A DNA stretch of 11,786 nucleotides from NCBI GenBank assembly GCA_016212345.1, contig JACRGM010000033.1:1-11786 (forward strand), written 5' to 3'. The position numbers and the translations under genes are program-made. This DNA comes from Nitrospinota bacterium (GTDB lineage Bacteria; Nitrospinota; Nitrospinia; SZUA-224). The notes below the pieces were generated by a model, which had not been told where the DNA came from, ran no database searches, and saw only the letters and a program-made list of their open reading frames with translations. Each line of letters opens with the position of its first letter. The first letter of the stretch is position 1. Below are positions 1 to 5,898 of the stretch, one piece after another.

Positions 1-228
1 ATTACGACGTCTTTACCGAATATTTACGTACGGTTAGATTTTTAATATGGCTATCTACTTGAAATTAATTATTGTTTTCAATTATTACTTCCTCTACCCT
101 TTGTGGAGAGGATTTAGGTGAGGGGGAGAGGGGACTTTATCTAAATTTATTCTGATGGCTTACTATTGTATTGATTTATAATGCCAAATCTAACCGTACA
201 GGTCGTAATTTATTATATGGAAATCTAT
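1..228. repeat. Terminal-inverted-repeat element, copy A, left end cut by the window
   Basis: The right end (205-228) matches the right arm of the element at 3996-4118 in 23 of 24 bases. Positions 1-8 (attacgac) are the exact reverse complement of 202-209, so the window seems to open inside the left arm of the same element. Inside it a second pair of perfect 14-base inverted arms lies at 28-41 and 186-199 (gtacggttagattt and its complement). The interior differs from copy B. It has no ORF of note. It ends 17 bases beyond the stop of the HD-GYP gene. The full left arm is inferred, since it lies outside the window. Confidence 0.55.
89..134. repeat. Purine/pyrimidine-biased intergenic repeat with imperfect hairpin
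   Basis: A C/T-rich run (cctctaccct) is followed by a G/A-rich run (gtggagaggat, then gaggggga), and the two can pair imperfectly. This pattern resembles an intergenic repeat I associate with several Gram-negative genomes, recalled rather than searched. It lies inside copy A, downstream of the HD-GYP gene, where it could also act as a 3' hairpin for that transcript. No clear U-tract terminator is visible. Confidence 0.35.
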
Positions 229-245
229 TGGTAAGAATTGGAGAT

Positions 246-1634
246 CTATAAGAGTGTATCCTCTCTCTGTTCCAAGACATCAATGATAAAATTTTCATCC
301 CCTTTTTCCTCTTTCACAGATAGATCTATTATCTCTTTCTTCTTTATATTCTCTCCATTAGGGTCTTTGATAATCCTTACAAATGGGGAATAGGGGTCAT
401 TTGGATTCAATTCATAAACTATCCCAATATGGCCCGATTTGAGCCTAACTATAGTCCCGACCATATATATCCCTACGAGACCGATGAAGCGTTTTAAGAG
501 GATTGGCTCAAAATCTTTTGCTGATTCTTTTAAAATACGGATCGTATCTTTTAAGGAGAACTCTCTCCGGTAAGATCTGGTACTCCGTAATGCATCGTAG
601 ACATCCGCGATGCTCACAATCATGCTACATAGATTAAGATCTCTTTTACGAGGTAGCTCTGGATACCCCCCACCTGAGAATTTGATATGGTGTTCATAGG
701 CAACAATCGGGGCAAGGTCAATGATACCTTTATTCTCTATCAGTATCTTTGCCCCATTTACTGGATGGCTCTTGATAAGAGTAAATTCCTCTTCAGTCAA
801 TTTCCCGGGTTTATTTATGATCTCTGGCGGGATAGTCTCTTTCCCGATATCATGTAATAGACCAGCTATACCAAAATCAGATATAATATCTTGGGGGAGA
901 TTAATCCCTTGTCCTATAATCATGGCAAGGGTGCTTACATTAGTGGCATGTGTAAAGGTGTATTCATCATAACCTTTAAATGAGGTAATGGCTAGTAAGG
1001 GAGACCTCTTTTCATACAAAAAGTTACACACTTTATAGACCATTTCATGAACACCTTTATAGTTGATCTTATGGTCTTTGCGGACCTCAGGTATAATCTC
1101 TTTTAAGGTATCTATCCCCTTTTGGATGATCTCTGCAGCATCAGAATACCCTTCTATATCAGTCAATAAAGAGATACTTAATCTTTTCAGCTCAATATGA
1201 TCAGAACCCTTGTAGTGTAAAATGGTATTAGTACCATCTATCCCAGTCATATCTTTGGGATCAGTAACAATGGCCTCTATGAAAGAGATCAATTCCTTTG
1301 TATTGATCCCTGATTTGAAGTTTATCTTTTCAATACCTAACTTTTTAAGTTCAGATCTTAGTTGTCCAAATCCATCACTATACTTGGTGAGCCTTTTACC
1401 ATCTATAATAAACTGATCCTCAATAAGTGCAAGAGAGATTGTACCTCCTTTACCAAGTCTTCCATTTAAGAAGGTGAGAAGGGTTTTGATAGATTTTTGT
1501 AAAATGGGATGGGAAGGTGGATAGAGATATCTTTGTGAAATGACTGCACTAAGAAAGTTTAAAAGTTTAGATATATCCTCTTCTCTAATATCTCTATGAT
1601 GAGGAGATATGGTATCTTCCCTTTTGTTGTTCAT
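246..1634 (-). CDS. HD-GYP domain protein, probable cyclic-di-GMP phosphodiesterase, with N-terminal YPPxHP domain
   Basis: A 462-residue cytoplasmic protein with no signal peptide or membrane segment. Residues about 22-150 form a domain with YPPSHP at 38-43, homologous to the N-terminus of the upstream gene product. Residues about 190-385 are the HD-GYP domain: H229 in THATNVS, the HD pair 261-262 in LLHDIGK, H290 in KSHPVNGAKIL, H315-H316, a GGGYP variant at 321-325, and D344 and D348 in SIADVYDALRS. HD-GYP enzymes hydrolyse cyclic-di-GMP, and the metal-binding residues look intact. The canonical HHExxDGxGYP motif reads HHIKFSGGGYP, so two less critical positions differ. A beta-rich tail (about 390-440) follows, as in many HD-GYP proteins. 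The ATG overlaps the upstream stop (ATGA at 1634-1631) and has no clear Shine-Dalgarno, so translation is probably coupled. No output domain is present, so the signal or partner is unknown. Confidence 0.9.
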   Translation of the reverse strand: MNNKREDTISPHHRDIREEDISKLLNFLSAVISQRYLYPPSHPILQKSIKTLLTFLNGRLGKGGTISLALIEDQFIIDGKRLTKYSDGFGQLRSELKKLGIEKINFKSGINTKELISFIEAIVTDPKDMTGIDGTNTILHYKGSDHIELKRLSISLLTDIEGYSDAAEIIQKGIDTLKEIIPEVRKDHKINYKGVHEMVYKVCNFLYEKRSPLLAITSFKGYDEYTFTHATNVSTLAMIIGQGINLPQDIISDFGIAGLLHDIGKETIPPEIINKPGKLTEEEFTLIKSHPVNGAKILIENKGIIDLAPIVAYEHHIKFSGGGYPELPRKRDLNLCSMIVSIADVYDALRSTRSYRREFSLKDTIRILKESAKDFEPILLKRFIGLVGIYMVGTIVRLKSGHIGIVYELNPNDPYSPFVRIIKDPNGENIKKKEIIDLSVKEEKGDENFIIDVLEQREDTLL

Positions 1635-3982
1635 AATTGAGAGTCATCGAATATTGATGATATATCGGTCTGAAGAAGATCCTCATCGGTTGTCTTCATC
1701 TGTTGGTTCAAAAGTCTCCTGCAAACTCTTCTCATCTCAGGATTTTTATCCGTCAATCCAGTTCCTAATATACCTTGTGCCTCTTTGGTTCCAATGGTGG
1801 CAAGAGACTCAGCAGAGATAACCCTGAGTTCTTCTCTCTTTTTATTATAAAAGAGCCAGCCCCTTTTATTGAATATCTTTTTAAGATATGGGATCGCCTT
1901 TGAATAGCCAGGGATTGCACATGTCTTTATAACCTCTTTTAAAAATTCCCTCCCTTTCCCATACAAGGAAGGATTTTGTAATATCTGTAGAAGGAGGGAG
2001 TACGATCTTTCATCACATTTTTTCCCTAATACCCTTAAAGAAGAGATATTGATATCCTCTGACCTCTCTTTCAATCCTTCCTTGATAAGGGTGAAGATAT
2101 CATCTGTCCATACATTATGAGATATCCCCAATAATGCCTTCTTGACATGAGGTCTTTGGGATGGATAATTTTCTAGTATAAATTCTGGTCGTGATGGCCC
2201 CCCTATCCTTCCAAGGAGGTGGATTAAAGATGGATCGATCCTTTCCCATCTCTTTTCAATATACCCCTCTAACTCTGGTATAGCCTTTGTATAAAATCGT
2301 TCAATCATATCTATGATTGGTTGATAAAGGGTATAGTCTTCAAGATGTTCAAAGAGATCGAGTAATATTGACACTGTCTTTACCCCAAAGGAAGGGAGAA
2401 TATCGAGATACCTGGATCCCTCCTTTTTTTCTACATTATTGGCGTATGCAAAGATCAATTCCTTAAAATTCGGGCTTTTTACGATACGATGAGTAAGTTC
2501 CCTAAACTCATTTGAGTAAGGGGTATCAATATTTGATCCTGTACCATATTGTTCTATAAATGGCATCACCTTTTCAAGGATATGGATCCTGCCATTTTTT
2601 ATATTAGAATTCAGGTCATGTTCTAATTCATCTATCAGGAATCGGTCAGCACTAAGGTCTTTACTCTTAATAAGGATCTCTGCGATAATAATATCTCTGA
2701 TAATTTGTATCTCTTCTGGTGAAATAGACGATCTGTATCCTTCAAATATCTTCTCCTCTTCTTGAGAGGGCAATCTTTGAGTGGCTATTGATTGTATCTG
2801 TTCAAGGGAGCGTTGATAAGAATCAGACATGAATTTTTCATCCCCTGAAGATTCGAGGATAAGGTTTAAGGCCTTAGTAAGGGTTGCAATATCTTCCCAT
2901 TTGGTCATTGTTGAGGAACTAACCTTATTTTTTAAGACAGAAAAGATCCTTTCCCTCTTTGTGGCCTGATGTGTCATACGATTATAGACCTCTATTTTAT
3001 CTTCATTGGTGATAGATCTGTCCATTAGAATGGTAGTAAGTATTTCACCTATTGCATCAGGTGAGAACCTTGATTCGATACCACCGACAAATTCTCTGTT
3101 TTCATTTAGAGACATAATCTTTGACAAAAAGACCTGATCTCTGATAGTGGGTTTAATATCAGTCAGGATCTTTGTTATATTATCTGTTATTTTATCCTTT
3201 ATCTCTTCAGGCTCTTGAGTTGTTGCCTGACCGATTCGTGTTATAGCCTTTGCAATTATCTCCCCCCTCTCGTTGTCCTTTGTCCCATTAGTATCTTTTA
3301 TATCCATAGTTTTGTTAATAAGACCCTTTAACAGGCCAAGGTTTTGGGCCTGTTCTGCTAATGCCCTTTGGGCATCATCTGCTAGGTGTATACCGTCATA
3401 GAGGAGAAAGTCTTTAAAGAGATCATCCCATCGCTCTATCCCTTGTTCTTCTTCACCTTGATAGGATAGGCTTGATTCCTTCTGGACCAGTTTTTTGTAA
3501 TCTACAGAAGAGGCAAAGGCATATCTCAGACCCTTTGATGAAAGGGTCTCTTCTATCTTGCCACCCCCTTCAACCTCGTTTGGATTAGTAGCTACAGTTG
3601 ATATAAACTCCTTGATTTCATCTAAGGTGAGACCCTTTAAGAATCGGAGTTTGCCAATATTCCTCTTATCTAAGAAGTTAATAAAGGATTTGTGGGTTGA
3701 CTTTAATTCTTTAATAACCCTTTCACCAATGTAGATCCTTTTTGGGGCTATTGCAATGGTAAGATTATCCGAATCTATAAGGAAAGACTCAATAAAGTGA
3801 AAGAGTTTTGTGACCGGGATATGGAGTGAAGGGTGATCAGGTGGATACATACTGAACTGTCTAAAGGTAATATTGAAGGCCTTGATCATCTCTTCTAATA
3901 TCTTGTCTGTATAGACCTCTCCGCTCCATTTTTTATCTTTATCTTTATCCTCAACTACTGCTGAAAATTCTTTATTTTCCAT
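1631..3982 (-). CDS. Large HEAT-repeat-like protein with N-terminal YPPxHP domain, function unknown
   Basis: A 783-residue soluble protein without signal peptide. After a charged leader (EDKDKDKKW), residues about 28-165 hold YPPDHP at 46-51, a strand-rich segment (LTIAIAPKRIYIGERV) and a helical end (LTLDEIKEFISTVATNP). These line up segment by segment with the N-terminus of the HD-GYP protein encoded downstream. The middle is mostly charged amphipathic helix with no family I recognise. Residues about 550-760 look like HEAT-type alpha repeats, for example ELRVISAESLATIGTKEAQ then LTDKNPEMRRVCRRLL. HEAT arrays are usually scaffolds for protein contacts, so a regulatory or scaffold role with the HD-GYP partner is inferred. 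It is first in a two-gene operon. The ATG at 3982 has only AAGG two bases upstream, so initiation looks weak or the start could lie slightly inside the gene. Confidence 0.8.
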   Translation of the reverse strand: MENKEFSAVVEDKDKDKKWSGEVYTDKILEEMIKAFNITFRQFSMYPPDHPSLHIPVTKLFHFIESFLIDSDNLTIAIAPKRIYIGERVIKELKSTHKSFINFLDKRNIGKLRFLKGLTLDEIKEFISTVATNPNEVEGGGKIEETLSSKGLRYAFASSVDYKKLVQKESSLSYQGEEEQGIERWDDLFKDFLLYDGIHLADDAQRALAEQAQNLGLLKGLINKTMDIKDTNGTKDNERGEIIAKAITRIGQATTQEPEEIKDKITDNITKILTDIKPTIRDQVFLSKIMSLNENREFVGGIESRFSPDAIGEILTTILMDRSITNEDKIEVYNRMTHQATKRERIFSVLKNKVSSSTMTKWEDIATLTKALNLILESSGDEKFMSDSYQRSLEQIQSIATQRLPSQEEEKIFEGYRSSISPEEIQIIRDIIIAEILIKSKDLSADRFLIDELEHDLNSNIKNGRIHILEKVMPFIEQYGTGSNIDTPYSNEFRELTHRIVKSPNFKELIFAYANNVEKKEGSRYLDILPSFGVKTVSILLDLFEHLEDYTLYQPIIDMIERFYTKAIPELEGYIEKRWERIDPSLIHLLGRIGGPSRPEFILENYPSQRPHVKKALLGISHNVWTDDIFTLIKEGLKERSEDINISSLRVLGKKCDERSYSLLLQILQNPSLYGKGREFLKEVIKTCAIPGYSKAIPYLKKIFNKRGWLFYNKKREELRVISAESLATIGTKEAQGILGTGLTDKNPEMRRVCRRLLNQQMKTTDEDLLQTDISSIFDDSQL

Positions 3983-3995
3983 AACCTTAGGTACT

Positions 3996-4118
3996 ATAGA
4001 TTTTCAGATAATAAATTACACAAGGCTAGAGGGAGAAATCCGAGTAAGGCGTACTGAGCGGTACGCCGTCGAGGATTTCGACTGATAACGCCGTGTAATT
4101 TGTTATATGGAAATCTAT
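3996..4118. repeat. 123-bp palindromic element with 26-bp terminal inverted repeats, copy B (MITE-like)
   Basis: The left arm 3996-4021 and right arm 4093-4118 are inverted repeats matching in 23 of 26 bases. Inside are gaaatcc (4035-4041) against ggatttc (4073-4079) and a perfect stem ggcgtac (4048-4054) against gtacgcc (4061-4067) around a six-base loop. The whole unit can fold as one long interrupted hairpin. ACT flanks both ends (3993-3995 and 4119-4121), which could be a 3-bp target duplication or chance. It has no coding capacity, so any mobility would need a transposase in trans. It starts 13 bases upstream of the HEAT gene start, so that gene's promoter must lie within or beyond the element. 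Confidence 0.7.
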
Positions 4119-4121
4119 ACT

Positions 4122-4139
4122 TTGGCCTTGGCCTTGGTC
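4122..4139. repeat. Short tandem repeat of ttggcc
   Basis: Three head-to-tail hexamers, ttggcc, ttggcc and ttggtc, directly abut the right end of palindromic element B. It is probably a simple-sequence expansion. No function can be assigned. Confidence 0.6.
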
Positions 4140-4205
4140 TTGGGTATTACTCTCCCTCTATATTTTCTAGTTAATATTTAAAATATTGTATAAATCTCAC
4201 ATATT

Positions 4206-4244
4206 GTCAAGTAGATAGGTTTCATTTATAAAATAATACTTGAC
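4206..4244. promoter_or_regulatory. Possible operator: inverted repeat GTCAAGTA/TACTTGAC overlapping the -35
   Basis: GTCAAGTA at 4206-4213 is repeated in inverted form as TACTTGAC at 4237-4244. The half-site centres are 31 bases apart, about three helical turns. The right half covers the -35 hexamer of the predicted promoter at 4240-4267. This geometry would suit a dimeric or looping regulator, but eight-base arms in AT-rich DNA can arise by chance. Confidence 0.25.
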
Positions 4245-4267
4245 TTTTATTTTTAAAAAAATAGAAT
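4240..4267 (+). promoter_or_regulatory. Predicted sigma-70-type promoter of the molybdoenzyme operon
   Basis: TTGACT (4240-4245), a 16-base spacer, then TAGAAT (4262-4267). The surrounding acttgacttttat (4238-4250) is identical to 9495-9507 at the triheme gene's predicted promoter, which also has a 16-base spacer. Transcription would start about 70 bases before the ATG at 4347. An alternative TATAAT at 4270-4275 is 24 bases from this -35, which is too far. Confidence 0.5.
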
Positions 4268-4300
4268 TCTATAATAGAATATTAAGAATAATAGAATATT
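4261..4300. repeat. Three copies of ATAGAAT in the leader upstream of the FeS-subunit gene
   Basis: ATAGAAT occurs at 4261-4267, 4274-4280 and 4291-4297; the last two extend to the identical decamer atagaatatt. The sequence includes the palindromes agaattct (4263-4270) and gaatattc (4294-4301). These may be regulator sites overlapping the -10 region, or only a product of very AT-rich DNA. Confidence 0.3.
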
Positions 4301-4346
4301 CAAATATAAATATATAAATATCTTTTAAAGTAAAGGGATAAAGTAT

Positions 4347-4979
4347 ATGGTCAAAATTGGAGAAAAGAGAAAGATAAGGTATGGCTTCCTTATTGATCTT
4401 CGCCGGTGCATCGGCTGTCATACCTGTTCTGTTTCCTGTAAGGCAGAAAATGATGTTCCTCTTAAGGTATTTCGTTCATGGGTCAAGATAATAGAAAAGG
4501 GAAGATATCCCAATGTCAGTAGATCATTCCTCCCTTCACTTTGTAATAATTGTGATAACCCTATCTGTCTGAAAAATTGTCCAGTTAAGGCAACATGGCA
4601 GCGTGATGATGGGATTGTTATGATTGATGAACATCGTTGTATAGGGTGTAAGTATTGTATGGCCTCCTGTCCTTATGATGTAAGGCATGTAAATCCATTG
4701 AAAAGATATGTCCAGAAATGCTACTGGTGTTATCATAGAGTAGATAAACGGGTGGCGCCTGCATGTGTTGAGGTATGTATAGGGAGGGCCAGAATATTCG
4801 GAGATATCAATGATCCGAACAGTGAGATCTCCCAACTTATTGCTACGAATCCTGTGCAGGTGCTTAAACCAGAGATGGCTACAGAGCCTAGGGTCTATTA
4901 TATCGGTCTAGATCTAGATGTCATGGACCCTATGAAGGGCTGGAAGGGGTTGACACATGAGGATGGTGGAGAGTTATAG
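4347..4979 (+). CDS. Four-cluster [4Fe-4S] electron-transfer subunit of a molybdopterin oxidoreductase (PsrB/NrfC/DmsB type)
   Basis: A 210-residue iron-sulphur subunit that carries electrons between the membrane subunit and the catalytic subunit. Sixteen cysteines form four ferredoxin-like sets: C21/C24/C27/C31, C66/C69/C74/C78, C98/C101/C104/C108 and C125/C128/C140/C144, the layout expected for four [4Fe-4S] clusters. There is no signal peptide; family members are exported by piggy-backing on the Tat signal of the catalytic partner, so the mature protein should face the periplasm. The ATG has a good Shine-Dalgarno (aaaggga, 4332-4338, eight bases upstream). The stop at 4977-4979 directly abuts the ATG of the NrfD-like gene, indicating one operon. 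Length and cluster number suit PsrB/TtrB/DmsB-type subunits but do not identify the substrate. Confidence 0.93.
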   Translation: MVKIGEKRKIRYGFLIDLRRCIGCHTCSVSCKAENDVPLKVFRSWVKIIEKGRYPNVSRSFLPSLCNNCDNPICLKNCPVKATWQRDDGIVMIDEHRCIGCKYCMASCPYDVRHVNPLKRYVQKCYWCYHRVDKRVAPACVEVCIGRARIFGDINDPNSEISQLIATNPVQVLKPEMATEPRVYYIGLDLDVMDPMKGWKGLTHEDGGEL

Positions 4980-5888
4980 ATGGATGTCCAAATAATCTAT
5001 AATACCCCTCACGAGATACCACTTGGGTGGTTTATAGCGACTTATTTTTATTTAACAGGGTTGAGTGCCGGATCATTTGTTGTCTCCGTCATAGCCACAA
5101 TTGGGGGAAAGGCTGAATATAAACCTTTAGGAAAGATCGGTGCTGTCCTTGCACCTATTCTACTTATATTAGCCCCTTTAAATCTGATTATAGACCTTGA
5201 ACAGCCTTTAAGATTTTGGCACCTCTTTGTATATCTCAACTTTACATCACCTATAACCTATGGGACCTTTCTTTTGACAATCTATCCTATCTCAGGTCTC
5301 ATATACGCATGGTTTGTATTTAAAGGCAATCAGAAGATGGCCAGCTTTTTTGGGATAATAGGTATCCCTCTTGCGATCTGTACCCATGGGTATACAGGAT
5401 TTATTCTTGCCTTGGGTAAGGGGCGGGCATTGTGGAGTACTGCCCTGATGCCTTCATTATTTATTGTATCCGCAATGGTATCAGGTATTGCCCTCCTTAT
5501 ACTTGCTGCCTCTATAAGAAACAGATTCTTTTTAAAAAACACAGAGGAGAAGGAAAGGGATAAAGACCTGATAATAGGTCTTGGTAAGTTTATGGGTGGA
5601 ATTATAATGATGGATATCTTTATGGTCTTCAATGCGATAATTGTCCTCTTAACATCGACCAAGGAGGCCTATGAGGTTGTAAAACTTATGCTCATCGGGA
5701 GCTTTAGTTATGAATTTTTGGGGATAGAGATATTCTTAGGGGGGATTATTCCTCTCTTTCTTGTTTTTAACAAGAAGACAAGGAAGAGCCTAAGATGGCT
5801 CATTATTGCATCGATACTAACCCTTATAGGTGTCTATTCAATGAGGATTGTGGTGGTTATTGCAGGCCAGAGTATACCGTTACATTAG
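4980..5888 (+). CDS. NrfD/PsrC-family integral membrane quinone-interacting subunit
   Basis: A 302-residue polytopic protein with about eight hydrophobic helices (roughly residues 14-42, 53-72, 89-114, 120-144, 153-178, 198-226, 234-264 and 271-297). Family signatures include DLEQPLRFWHLF at 72-83 and THGYTGFIL at 135-143, both in regions that shape the quinone site in PsrC-like proteins. It should anchor the FeS and catalytic subunits to the periplasmic face and exchange electrons with menaquinol or menaquinone. GGAG at 4968-4971, inside the end of the FeS gene, is the likely ribosome site, consistent with tight coupling. It binds no haem by sequence. Whether it works toward quinol oxidation or quinone reduction cannot be told. 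Confidence 0.92.
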   Translation: MDVQIIYNTPHEIPLGWFIATYFYLTGLSAGSFVVSVIATIGGKAEYKPLGKIGAVLAPILLILAPLNLIIDLEQPLRFWHLFVYLNFTSPITYGTFLLTIYPISGLIYAWFVFKGNQKMASFFGIIGIPLAICTHGYTGFILALGKGRALWSTALMPSLFIVSAMVSGIALLILAASIRNRFFLKNTEEKERDKDLIIGLGKFMGGIIMMDIFMVFNAIIVLLTSTKEAYEVVKLMLIGSFSYEFLGIEIFLGGIIPLFLVFNKKTRKSLRWLIIASILTLIGVYSMRIVVVIAGQSIPLH

Positions 5889-5898
5889 GGAGTAATAT

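Noticed and set aside
721..1821. Plus-strand open frames antisense to the HD-GYP and HEAT genes
   Set aside because: Short, low-complexity products with no family features, lying entirely opposite well-supported genes.
3983..4346. CRISPR-like or riboswitch element in the divergent intergenic region
   Set aside because: There is only one palindromic unit, no regular repeat-spacer spacing, and no riboswitch core I recognise.
5330..5662. 110-codon minus-strand frame inside the NrfD-like gene
   Set aside because: Composition mirrors the membrane protein on the other strand; no ribosome site or recognisable motif.
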